Virus record (IMG/VR): IMGVR_UViG_3300042523_000294
Location: 1-30,181 of that record
Strand: one strand, 5' to 3'
DNA: 30,181 bases
Source of the DNA: a virus
Positions 24,003-29,775 of the stretch are shown here, piece after piece. A program made the position numbers and the translations under genes. Below the pieces are notes generated by a model. It was not told the DNA's origin and did not search any database. It was given only the letters and a program-made list of their open reading frames with translations. Each line of letters begins with the position of its first letter. Within the stretch, counting starts at the first letter, position 1.

Positions 24003-24402
24003 CAGGCCTCACAAACGATACGGTCAGAGACGTGGGGATTGCCCCGCCCTCCGGCCCGCTGATTTCTTGCGTAGGCTGGCCCCACAACTCGACGCTGATC
24101 TGCTTTGCGGCAACGAGGCGCACCCGGTTGTCAGGGTCCACAAGCGCCGCGTCGTAAACTGCTTCCACCGCGTCTAGCTTCTCGGCCAGCTTCCGGCGGA
24201 ACTCAGCCCGTGCCTGGCGCCCCGCAACCTTGGCATCGGCCGCCGGCTGGTTCTCCGCGTTGAACGCCACCGCAGGCGCACCAGAAGCGCCGCCATACAG
24301 GCCCGGCCCGCTGGCCATGCCACCACGCGCCGGGGCGGACGCGCTGCGGTCCCTGCTGTCGCCAGCAGGCCACCGGCCGGTTGTGGAATCGCGTTCCGGC
24401 AT
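23980..24402 (-). CDS. Putative terminase small subunit
   Basis: A 140 aa protein directly upstream of the large terminase gene. The N-terminal 50 residues are Gly/Ala/Pro-rich. A helical core follows (ARAEFRRKLAEKLDAVEAVY, ALVDPDNRVRLVAAKQISVE), then ELWGQPTQEISGPEGGAIPT and a C-terminal strand, SLTVSFVRPG. The NRVRLVAAK-I-ELWGKP-Q pattern recurs in small packaging-associated proteins encoded just before large terminases, usually as the DNA-recognition subunit. No classic HTH is obvious, so the assignment rests on position and pattern. Confidence 0.7.
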   Translation of the reverse strand: MPERDSTTGRWPAGDSRDRSASAPARGGMASGPGLYGGASGAPAVAFNAENQPAADAKVAGRQARAEFRRKLAEKLDAVEAVYDAALVDPDNRVRLVAAKQISVELWGQPTQEISGPEGGAIPTSLTVSFVRPGAAERED

Positions 24403-24405
24403 GGG

Positions 24406-24834
24406 TTAGGTGTAGGTGCCTGTCCCAACGTTCGTAATCGTCACGGTCGGAACGTCAGCCGTGCCGCCATACGCAACCACGAAGTCGCGGAACGTGGTGG
24501 TTGCAACGGTCGCGGTGCCGCTGATCGTGACGCCCGTGCCGCCCGCAAGCGTCAGGGTGCCAGCGCCAGACTGTGCGATGCGCAGCTGATAGACATTTCC
24601 GGGATACGCCAGAGGGTTATCGGCGAACATCTGCGCAGCCGTGCGCGTGGTCTGCGTGCCGGGCGTGGTGGCAGCCGACACAAGCACAACCTGCGCCCCG
24701 CCCGTGATCGCTCCCGCCGGGATGGTGCCAGCGGTCACGCCAGCCGCATACGCGGTCTGCTTGTAGTTGGACGCGGCCAGCACATCGGCCGAGTCCATCA
24801 TCTCAACGCCGCCTGGCCAAAGATTGCTGCTCAT
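24406..24834 (-). CDS. Beta-rich virion-like protein, 142 aa
   Basis: A 142 aa protein whose sequence (Gly/Thr/Val/Ala-rich, AGTIPAGAITGGAQVVLVSA, QLRIAQSGAGTLTLAGG, TVATTTFRDFVVAYGGTADV) is that of small phage beta-sandwich proteins. The Met at 24834 follows the previous stop by 5 bases. It lies first or second in the late operon, before the terminase genes, an unusual place for a virion-surface protein. Decoration or tail-attachment functions are possible; nothing more can be said. Confidence 0.7.
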   Translation of the reverse strand: MSSNLWPGGVEMMDSADVLAASNYKQTAYAAGVTAGTIPAGAITGGAQVVLVSAATTPGTQTTRTAAQMFADNPLAYPGNVYQLRIAQSGAGTLTLAGGTGVTISGTATVATTTFRDFVVAYGGTADVPTVTITNVGTGTYT

Positions 24835-24839
24835 GGCCG

Positions 24840-25187
24840 TTACACCACGTAGTTGAGCACAGAGGCGCGCATGCGCCACTTGCTGTTGACCGCATCCCAA
24901 TCGCCGTAGACGATATCCATTCGGCTGGCCGTGGTCGTCAGGGTCGGCGCGGTGCCACCGGACCACACGAAACTGCCCGGCCACGTCACCAGACGCGAGC
25001 CTGTGCCGTCTTGGATCACGCGGATCTGAAGCTGCTGTTCCGGGACCTGGCCAGTGGGGGCGCTCATGGTGCGCGAGGCGCCAAGGGTCCACTGGAACAC
25101 GCCGCCAGTGGAACAATCGAACACCTGCGTGGCGCCGTCGGTCACGATGGTAGCGGGGCCGAACTGGCCAATCGGGGTGCCGGGCAT
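24840..25187 (-). CDS. Beta-rich virion-like protein, 115 aa
   Basis: A 115 aa protein, first gene of the late operon after the terminator at 25211-25243. The pattern QLQIRVIQDGTGSRLVTWPG then FVWSGGTAPTLTTTASRMDI and VYGDWDAVNSKWRMRAS is a recurrent small beta domain, common at the ends of tail fibres and as stand-alone phage proteins. The start at 25187 is supported by an AAGGAAC site 8-11 bases upstream, the same leader as for the early genes at 41 and 595. A virion-surface or fibre role is inferred. Confidence 0.75.
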   Translation of the reverse strand: MPGTPIGQFGPATIVTDGATQVFDCSTGGVFQWTLGASRTMSAPTGQVPEQQLQIRVIQDGTGSRLVTWPGSFVWSGGTAPTLTTTASRMDIVYGDWDAVNSKWRMRASVLNYVV

Positions 25188-25210
25188 AAGCGAGGTTCCT
25201 TGCAAGAACG

Positions 25211-25243
25211 CAAAAAACCCGCCGGGCTTGTGCCTAGCGGGTG
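25211..25243 (-). terminator. Rho-independent terminator before late operon
   Basis: On the minus strand, ACCCGC and GCGGGT form the base of a stem with a further GGC/GCC pairing inside and an ACAA loop, followed by six T residues. It lies between the end of the 81 aa gene and the first late gene, so it would stop leftward early transcription unless overridden. Confidence 0.85.
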
Positions 25244-25267
25244 ATGCAGTCAGATTGTGCAGTGTGC

Positions 25268-25513
25268 CTAGGCGTTAGCAGTTTCGGGACCGGGTGTCAA
25301 CCTTCGTTTTTCTCGGCGCAACGCGGCGGTGCTTCGCGCATTTCTGCGGGCTCGGTAATTGACCCGCCCCAATTCGTCCACGCGAAATTCAAAATCGTGA
25401 ACCAGCCCGCAGTCACAACACGCAACGCGATATCCCGGCAGCGGATGTATCCATTCCGTCCAGCCATGAGCATCAACAGGTTCTGGCTTGTATTGGCGAC
25501 GAGGGCCACTCAC
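25268..25513 (-). CDS. Conserved small phage protein, CxC type
   Basis: An 81 aa protein of a type very common in phages of Proteobacteria: GWTEWIHPLPGYRVACCDCG, then LVHDFEFRVDELGRVNYRAR, then RNARSTAALRREKRRL. The Cys32/Cys33/Cys35 cluster suggests a metal site or disulphide, and the basic C-terminus (RARRNARSTAALRREKR) suggests nucleic-acid contact. The function is not established. It overlaps the 180 aa regulator by ATGA and is the last gene before the terminator. Confidence 0.8.
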   Translation of the reverse strand: MSGPRRQYKPEPVDAHGWTEWIHPLPGYRVACCDCGLVHDFEFRVDELGRVNYRARRNARSTAALRREKRRLTPGPETANA

Positions 25514-26052
25514 AACCCATACTCCGCCACCAACCGATCAAGCGCCGCCAGCAACTGCCCGCGCGCCGTGTGCCGCTGCCACCGCCGCACCGCATCGTAT
25601 TCCGTCAATGGCAACCCCGCGACAACCACCCAATGCACGACGCCTTGAGAGGCTGACAGGCCCATCGCCTGCACGCCCCTACGATGCCACTCGGCGGCGC
25701 TAAGAGCCCGCTCCTGCGCCAGCAGAGACACGCCTAGGCCATCGCCGCGCCTGCCCTCCTGCACGCGGTCAACCGCCCATGGCATCGGCCCCATGCCTCG
25801 ACCGCTTTCACAATGCTCCACAGCCTGGCGATAGATCGCAGCCGCCATTCGCATCTCATCCGTGCAATCCTCCACGCGGTTGAGAGGATCGGCACGGCGC
25901 GCACGTCGCACGGTCGCGCGTGTGTTCGGTCCTGCCGCAACTTCCGTGATCTCAACCGGGAGCGCGTATCGAAACTCGCCCGTAGTTGGATCAACGATGA
26001 CGGGGCCGAAGTCGGAGGTCGATGACGCAACGGCGCGCTGGCGTCGGCTCAT
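25510..26052 (-). CDS. Candidate late regulator, DUF6456-like architecture
   Basis: A 180 aa protein with a basic N-terminus, the helical segment EMRMAAAIYRQAVEHCESGR and GMGPMPWAVDR in the middle, and a C-terminus GVVHWVVVAGLPLTEYDAVR then GQLLAALDRLVAEYGL. This order (YR-A----GxGP, later V--V-G--L--YDA, then LAALDRLA-YG) resembles DUF6456-type proteins and ArpU/RinA-like late regulators of phages; it is not a firm match. It lies just before the terminator and late operon, where an activator of late transcription is expected. It overlaps both neighbours by ATGA. Confidence 0.7.
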   Translation of the reverse strand: MSRRQRAVASSTSDFGPVIVDPTTGEFRYALPVEITEVAAGPNTRATVRRARRADPLNRVEDCTDEMRMAAAIYRQAVEHCESGRGMGPMPWAVDRVQEGRRGDGLGVSLLAQERALSAAEWHRRGVQAMGLSASQGVVHWVVVAGLPLTEYDAVRRWQRHTARGQLLAALDRLVAEYGL

Positions 26053-26363
26053 CGTTTGATTTCTACCCGATGCGTCTTGCCACTGGTGCGCGTCCAGTAG
26101 ATGCCGGGCGGGCGGTCGTCGATGCTTGTCAAAATCACCACGCCGCGCCCCCGTGTAGCAGCGCCGCCTTGCGTCGAAACAGTGTAATGCGCTGCGGTGC
26201 GGCCATACGCGCCGCCGCCTCCGGTCAGTATTCCACAGACGCCACCGCCTCCGGCCACGTCATTACCCGTGATGCGGATGCCGCCGTTTTGCAGGTATTC
26301 AATTTGCGCGCCGGGGCTCAACCGCAAGCCCGCAGCCCATTTGGGTTTATCAGCCACCATCAT
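26049..26363 (-). CDS. Hypothetical protein, 104 aa
   Basis: An unrecognised 104 aa protein. It opens MMVADKPKWAAGLRLSPGAQ, continues IEYLQNGGIRITGNDV, has a glycine-rich middle with repeated GGGG, and ends WTRTSGKTHRVEIKR. The strand-and-turn pattern suggests a small beta protein. The start at 26363 is fixed by an ATGA overlap with the 77 aa gene; a GTG further upstream has no ribosome site. Confidence 0.65.
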   Translation of the reverse strand: MMVADKPKWAAGLRLSPGAQIEYLQNGGIRITGNDVAGGGGVCGILTGGGGAYGRTAAHYTVSTQGGAATRGRGVVILTSIDDRPPGIYWTRTSGKTHRVEIKR

Positions 26364-26593
26364 TCCCCCGTCTCGTTGCTGCACCCAGCCGCGCGCGCGG
26401 GTCGTTGTTCCCGTTTGGGAATAGCCCCTTCACCACGTCGCGCCCATTCCTCGCAAAGCAGCCGAGACACGGCCTCCGCCGCCTTCATGGGACTGACCGG
26501 CACCCGATACTCCCGCGCTTTGTCGCAGGCTTCCGGCTTCATGCACGGCTTGCCTTCGCAGCAGATAACCGCAGCGAGTTCATTCAGCGTCAA
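26360..26593 (-). CDS. Cys-rich small protein, 77 aa
   Basis: A 77 aa protein with Cys at 11, 12, 17 and 23 in the segment AVICCEGKPCMKPEACDKA, consistent with a small metal-binding knuckle, followed by a helical part (AAEAVSRLLCEEWARRGEGA). The start is TTG at 26593 with GGAGGG 8 bases upstream; the only in-frame ATG lies inside the Cys cluster. It overlaps the 56 aa gene by 14 bases and the next gene by ATGA. The function is unknown. Confidence 0.65.
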   Translation of the reverse strand: MTLNELAAVICCEGKPCMKPEACDKAREYRVPVSPMKAAEAVSRLLCEEWARRGEGAIPKREQRPARAAGCSNETGE

Positions 26594-26750
26594 CCGTCCA
26601 GCCCTCCGTGGTCATCAGGAAGCGTCCGTATTGGCCAACGGAAACATACACAACTCCTTGCGTCGTTTCCAGCGCGAACGGGGTTGTTGCTGGATGGATC
26701 GTGTATCGGTCGCCTGGTTGCCATTGGGTGCGGTCGTGTGGGTCGGTCAT
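26580..26750 (-). CDS. Small protein, 56 aa
   Basis: A 56-codon frame, first gene of the minus-strand regulatory cassette. The product opens MTDPHDRTQWQPGDRYTIHP and continues QGVVYVSVGQYGRFLMTTEG, a compact beta pattern. A GAGG site lies 4 bases before the ATG. The junction with the 77 aa TTG gene supports co-translation. The function is unknown. Confidence 0.65.
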   Translation of the reverse strand: MTDPHDRTQWQPGDRYTIHPATTPFALETTQGVVYVSVGQYGRFLMTTEGWTVDAE

Positions 26751-26766
26751 GGTGCCTCGAGAAAAG

Positions 26767-26823
26767 ATGCGTGTGACGCAATTGATGCGTTGACTGGGGC
26801 GCGGGGTGACGCTAGAAATGCGT
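26767..26823. promoter_or_regulatory. TGCGT repeats overlapping the promoter
   Basis: ATGCGT occurs at 26767, 26785 and 26818, and the first copy pairs with ACGCA at 26776-26780 as an inverted repeat with a 3-base spacer. The copies flank and overlap the -35 and -10 boxes, as expected for an operator. The HTH protein at the end of this operon is a candidate ligand. Confidence 0.45.
26790..26818 (+). promoter_or_regulatory. Sigma70-type promoter of rightward operon
   Basis: TTGACT (26790-26795), a 17-base spacer and TAGAAA (26813-26818) precede the first gene of the 26852-27513 operon, with start of transcription expected near 26825 and a GGAGAGAC ribosome site downstream. This is the best -35/-10 pair I found in the window. 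Confidence 0.6.
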
Positions 26824-26851
26824 CATCAGGAACACAGACGGAGAGACGGAC

Positions 26852-27058
26852 ATGGCCAGCATCAACGAGAACATCACCACCCTTCGCGCCGCCTTCGGTT
26901 CGGTTGATCGCATGGACCCGTCCGGCAAGGCATACGCCGGGATTTGCGACCTCCTCGACGGTTGCGACGATGAGGCCCTGAAGGCGGTTCACGCGGCGCA
27001 GATCAAGTTCGTTTCCAAGTTGGCTTTCAACCGCATGATCCGGCGCGGCATCGCCTGA
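26852..27058 (+). CDS. Small early protein, 68 aa
   Basis: An unrecognised 68 aa mainly helical protein (MASINENITTLRAAFGSVDR, EALKAVHAAQIKFVSKLAFN, ending RMIRRGIA). A GGAGAGAC ribosome site precedes the ATG. It is the first gene after the promoter at 26790. A small regulatory or host-interacting protein is possible, without direct evidence. Confidence 0.7.
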   Translation: MASINENITTLRAAFGSVDRMDPSGKAYAGICDLLDGCDDEALKAVHAAQIKFVSKLAFNRMIRRGIA

Positions 27059-27063
27059 AACCC

Positions 27064-27077
27064 GGGGCTTCGGCCCC
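27064..27077 (+). other. UUCG-capped hairpin
   Basis: GGGGC and GCCCC pair across a TTCG tetraloop in the gap between two genes of the operon. No T-run follows, so it is more likely a message-stability or processing element than a full terminator. Confidence 0.55.
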
Positions 27078-27103
27078 CACCACCACACACGGGAGAGACT
27101 GAG

Positions 27104-27307
27104 ATGAGCACCACCAATTACGTTTACGAAGTTCGCGGCCCCGAAACCTTCGAGCACGTCACCAGCCTGCGCTTTGCCAAGGCTCTTGCCGCCAAACTTG
27201 CCCGCGAAGGCAACACGGTGGACGTGGTGCGCTACATCCCTGGCCCCGATGGCAAGTCGAAAACCAACGTTGGTCGCGTCCACACCAGCTTTCCGCGTCA
27301 CGCATGA
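27104..27307 (+). CDS. Small early protein, 67 aa
   Basis: An unrecognised 67 aa protein with an alternating strand/helix pattern (NYVYEVRGPETFEHVTSLRF, AKALAAKLAREGNTVDVVRY), ending in a basic tail with GKSKTNVGRVHTSF. It has a GGGAGAGAC leader like the gene before it and overlaps the HTH gene by ATGA. The function is unknown; the order of structural elements would suit a small nucleic-acid or protein binder. Confidence 0.7.
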   Translation: MSTTNYVYEVRGPETFEHVTSLRFAKALAAKLAREGNTVDVVRYIPGPDGKSKTNVGRVHTSFPRHA

Positions 27308-27513
27308 CCCCCGACGCCCTCGAAGACGCCATCGAAACCCTCGGTTGGACAACCGGGGGCCTGGCGCGCTTTCTGAACCTGCCGCGCAATCGCGTGCGAA
27401 ACTGGATACGCCGCGACGTAACGTATCACATTCCCCCCGCCGTCTCCGCGTGGCTTCTCCGCCGCGTGGCGCTGCACGAACAGGCGATGCGGGATGATCC
27501 GCCGCCGTCATAG
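27304..27513 (+). CDS. Helix-turn-helix DNA-binding protein
   Basis: A 69 aa protein with a compact HTH: LEDAIETLGWTTGGLARFLN (7-26) then LPRNRVRNWIRR as recognition helix, followed by IPPAVSAWLLRRVALHEQAM. The pattern G---GLA--LG----RV-NW--G---IPP-V--WL is common in small phage and plasmid regulators that bind operators or replication sites. The last gene of its operon, it could act on the TGCGT repeats at 26767-26823 or on the GTCCC array just to the right. Which site it binds cannot be read from sequence. Confidence 0.8.
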   Translation: MTPDALEDAIETLGWTTGGLARFLNLPRNRVRNWIRRDVTYHIPPAVSAWLLRRVALHEQAMRDDPPPS

Positions 27514-27603
27514 CGCGCCCCACACAAACCCAATCCCAAACCCCACCGTCCCAGCCCCTATGGCGCACAGCAGCCACAGCGCGGCGGCTTCTGGGGTGGT
27601 CAT
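27508..27603 (-). CDS. Possible 31-codon membrane peptide
   Basis: A 31-codon frame on the minus strand, MTTPEAAALWLLCAIGAGTV then GFGIGFVWGAL, a single hydrophobic helix. The start lies next to a GGGACA repeat copy and its end overlaps the HTH gene stop by 6 bases. No strong ribosome site is present, so it is only a candidate. Confidence 0.4.
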   Translation of the reverse strand: MTTPEAAALWLLCAIGAGTVGFGIGFVWGAL

Positions 27604-27604
27604 C

Positions 27605-27750
27605 GGGACACGCCCAAAAATGCCAGACACGCCGACGGGACAGGGGGATATAACGTAGTTATATATCCCCCCAGTGTCCCGCCTCTGTCCCGATGTCCCA
27701 TGTCCCGACGCGTCCCGGCGTGTCCCGAAATCTGTCCCGATGGACGTCCC
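27605..27750. repeat. GTCCC iteron-like array
   Basis: Eight copies of (T/C)GTCCC start at 27675, 27686, 27694, 27701, 27711, 27721, 27733 and 27745, mostly 10-12 bases apart, and two inverted copies (GGGACA) lie at 27605 and 27637. This 150-base non-coding block sits between the HTH operon and the next plus-strand gene, beside the replication operon. Confidence 0.8.
27637..27680. repeat. Palindrome inside the repeat array
   Basis: GGGGGATATA (27643-27652) and TATATCCCCC (27662-27671) form a 10-bp perfect stem with a 9-base loop; GGGACA and TGTCCC on its two flanks extend it with a 3-base bulge. The AT-rich centre could melt, act as a protein-binding cruciform or stop transcription. Confidence 0.75.
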
Positions 27751-27788
27751 GGCGGACATACAGCACAAAATAGTTGCGCCAACATGGT

Positions 27789-27794
27789 TATAAT
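27789..27794 (+). promoter_or_regulatory. TATAAT -10 box next to the array
   Basis: An exact TATAAT precedes the 75-79 aa gene, giving an expected transcription start near 27801. No good -35 lies at 16-18 bases, so a bound activator on the adjacent GTCCC copies may substitute. Confidence 0.5.
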
Positions 27795-27813
27795 GACATA
27801 CAAGCGGAGAAAC

Positions 27814-28053
27814 ATGGAGGCGCACATGCGCGTAGACACCCACATCCCAATCCCTGATGGAACACTTTCTGGCCAAGGTCGAGCACCTAAATACCCTTTC
27901 GCCAGCATGCCGGTCGGAGGGTCGTTCGGCGTTGATCCGTCCATGGCTGCGAAAGTCGCAACCGCCGTCCGCATTTGGAAATCGCGGCATCCGGGCTGGG
28001 ATTACCGCACCCGCAAAACATCCGAAGAATTCCGCGTTTGGCGTGTCGCTTGA
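27814..28053 (+). CDS. Small protein, 79 aa, beside the array
   Basis: An unrecognised 79 aa basic protein (from the ATG at 27814; ATG at 27826 with GGAGG 5 bases upstream is equally likely and gives 75 aa). The order is IPIPDGTLSGQGRAPKYPFA, then MPVGGSFGVDPSMAAKVATA, then WKSRHPGWDYRTRKTSEEFR. SMPVGGSF then AAKV--A---W then R--R-T-EE-RVWRV resembles small regulators encoded beside phage replication genes. It is transcribed away from the repeat array and converges on the AAA ATPase gene. Confidence 0.7.
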   Translation: MEAHMRVDTHIPIPDGTLSGQGRAPKYPFASMPVGGSFGVDPSMAAKVATAVRIWKSRHPGWDYRTRKTSEEFRVWRVA

Positions 28054-28056
28054 TGT

Positions 28057-28082
28057 GAGGCGGGGCTTCACTGTCCCGCCTC
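28057..28082. terminator. Shared hairpin between convergent genes
   Basis: GAGGCGGG and CCCGCCTC form an 8-bp perfect stem with a 10-base loop immediately after the 79 aa gene. The stop codon of the convergent AAA ATPase gene lies inside the loop. There is no T-run, but it may act as a barrier to both transcripts. A TGTCCC copy lies at 28072-28077. Confidence 0.5.
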
Positions 28083-29180
28083 CCTGACCGCCCAAACCCG
28101 CCCATTATTCGCCGCCACAAGGTGCTTCCCCTGCAACTCGGCCACGGCGCGCTGGAACGCCTTCTTCTTCGTGTCCTGATTGTCGCCCACGGTTCGGGTG
28201 TAGAACGCTTCCCTCCACCATTGTTCGGGGATGCTGGCCACGTTCTGCGGCACCCCTGCAAACCCGTTAGCCCCAGCCCGCGCCAGAGCGTCATGCAGGG
28301 CTTCCATGGCCACGCTGGTATGACCGGATAGGCGGGGTGCCTTAAACGCCTTGGCGGCCCCTTGGGCGGCCCGCACGAGGCATGTCGTCACCATCTCCCC
28401 GTGCCGGTTCTCCCCTACCTCGACCACTTCAAGCGTGAAGTGGATCACGTCGCCTTTCTTCATGTCGCGTTGCTTGACTACCGTTGCAGTCCTCACGTCG
28501 CTCCCTTCCTCGTCTGCAACCTCAATTTCGGTGTCGATGGCGGCGCGGAGGCTGCTATGCCCACGGGCACCCTTGGCCGCATCCTTGCCGCTGTGATGGA
28601 TAAACAGGACCATCGCCCCGGTTGCCTCGCGGATGGCGTCCATGTTCGTCACCAGTGCGCCCATATCCTCGCTGGCGTTTTCGTTGCCGCCGGCCATGGC
28701 GCGGGCGAGGGTGTCCACGACAATCAGCTTGATCGCCACGCCCATACGCTCGGCTGCGGTGGCTGCGGCTTCGATCACGCGCGGCGTATCGGCCTCCGGG
28801 TCTAGTAAGTTCACCTGCGACGGAATGGCCGCGAAATAGACGGGTAGGCCGGGGGCGTGTTCGGCACGCCAGATTGCCACGCGGTTACGGAACCCGTCGC
28901 CACCTTCAAGTGCCAGGTAGAGCACCCCGCCAGCTTCCACGCGGCGCCCGTGCCAGTCGAAGCCGGCGGCTACGTGCAACGAAATATCCGTGGCAAGGAA
29001 CGTCTTGCCGGAGTTGCTTTCGCCATACAGGACAGCCGACGACTTCTGGACAAGCAGCCCTTGCACAAAATCCTTGGCGTCGGTGACGGGGTGGATATCG
29101 TCAATGAACAGGATCGGTAGGGGTGACGGGTCGGCGTAGGACGCATGCGCGCCCCATGGATTACGGCTCAACTGGTTCAT
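28068..29180 (-). CDS. RepA-like AAA ATPase, replication helicase
   Basis: A 370 aa RecA-fold ATPase of the AAA_25/RSF1010 RepA type, which acts as a DNA helicase or helicase loader in plasmid and phage replication. Visible are Walker A GESNSGKT (53-60), the GGVLYLALEGGDGFRNR segment (84-100), Walker B KLIVVDTLAR (151-160, Asp156), VLFIHHSGKD (191-200), and the loop GARGHSSLRAAIDTEIEV (205-222). The C-terminal 100 residues are helical and variable (DTKKKAFQRAVAELQGKHLV). Start chosen at the ATGA overlap with the 128 aa gene. The helicase activity is inferred from the family. Confidence 0.9.
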   Translation of the reverse strand: MNQLSRNPWGAHASYADPSPLPILFIDDIHPVTDAKDFVQGLLVQKSSAVLYGESNSGKTFLATDISLHVAAGFDWHGRRVEAGGVLYLALEGGDGFRNRVAIWRAEHAPGLPVYFAAIPSQVNLLDPEADTPRVIEAAATAAERMGVAIKLIVVDTLARAMAGGNENASEDMGALVTNMDAIREATGAMVLFIHHSGKDAAKGARGHSSLRAAIDTEIEVADEEGSDVRTATVVKQRDMKKGDVIHFTLEVVEVGENRHGEMVTTCLVRAAQGAAKAFKAPRLSGHTSVAMEALHDALARAGANGFAGVPQNVASIPEQWWREAFYTRTVGDNQDTKKKAFQRAVAELQGKHLVAANNGRVWAVREAGQ

Positions 29181-29563
29181 CCCCGCCGCCTGCGCCCGTG
29201 AAGCGCGTTCCATTCGTTTCGCAGTATAGGCACGATTTCATCCCACGACAGGACGCCGCCATTCGCGTTGCTGGCGGCTTCTTCGATTTCGTGCTTGAGC
29301 GCGGCAGCTTCGATCAACGGACGGACGGCCCATTTGATGGCCGTCTCTGCGTTGGCGAGTTTCAACCGATGCGCGCGCGCCTGGTCCCGCATGGCGTGGT
29401 GCAACCGCGCCTGTAGCCCGCTGCGGTCCACCGTCGTCACGTTCGACACCCACGCCTTGATTGTGTCGGATGCGTCGGCGTCACTCATGTCGTCACGGGC
29501 CACGATGGTGCCGAGTTGCGTGGCCGCGTGGTGCAGGTGGATGGGATCGAGACGGTGCTTCAT
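29177..29563 (-). CDS. Helical replication-operon protein, 128 aa
   Basis: An unrecognised 128 aa helical protein between the AAA ATPase and two small genes, linked by ATGA on both sides. It has HHAATQLGTIVARDD, an IKAWVSNVTTVDRSGLQARL segment, a long helix AHRLKLANAETAIKWAVRPL, and an acidic IEEAASNANGGVLSWDEIVP followed by a basic end (HGRRRRG). A replication accessory or loader is a fair guess by context only. Confidence 0.7.
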   Translation of the reverse strand: MKHRLDPIHLHHAATQLGTIVARDDMSDADASDTIKAWVSNVTTVDRSGLQARLHHAMRDQARAHRLKLANAETAIKWAVRPLIEAAALKHEIEEAASNANGGVLSWDEIVPILRNEWNALHGRRRRG

Positions 29564-29775
29564 CCCCGCCCCTTCAAAAACGTCTCCGTCCAGCCATCGG
29601 AAAAATGTTGATACTCAAACCGCACAATACCAGGCGCTTCCTGCCGCCAGCCGCGAACGTGGATCGCCACGTCATCCAGCGTCAGACTGCCGTGGTGGCC
29701 ATCGGGGCCAGCCGTGAGGGTCAGGACGCCCTTGCGATTCCAGCCATCTGGATCGGGCGGGATGAACTTCTTCAC
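29560..29775 (-). CDS. Small protein, 71 aa, GTG start
   Basis: A 71 aa protein beginning at GTG (29775), which shares bases with the previous stop (GTGA) and has GGAAGG 7 bases upstream; the longer reading would overlap the previous gene by 54 bases. The order is KKFIPPDPDGWNRKGVLTLT, LTLDDVAIHVRGWRQEAPGI and VRFEYQHFSDGWTETFLKG, a small beta domain. The function is unknown. Confidence 0.7.
   Translation of the reverse strand: MKKFIPPDPDGWNRKGVLTLTAGPDGHHGSLTLDDVAIHVRGWRQEAPGIVRFEYQHFSDGWTETFLKGRG

Noticed and set aside
26747-27577. A 276-codon minus-strand frame over the rightward operon
   Set aside because: Antisense to three coupled genes with good ribosome sites and a promoter.
27675-27750. 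CRISPR array
   Set aside because: The repeated unit is only 6-7 bases with 1-6 base spacers, far too short for CRISPR repeats and spacers.
27508-28095. A 195-codon minus-strand frame across the repeat array
   Set aside because: It runs through the non-coding repeats and the plus-strand 79 aa gene; only its last 31 codons look protein-like and these are listed separately at low confidence.
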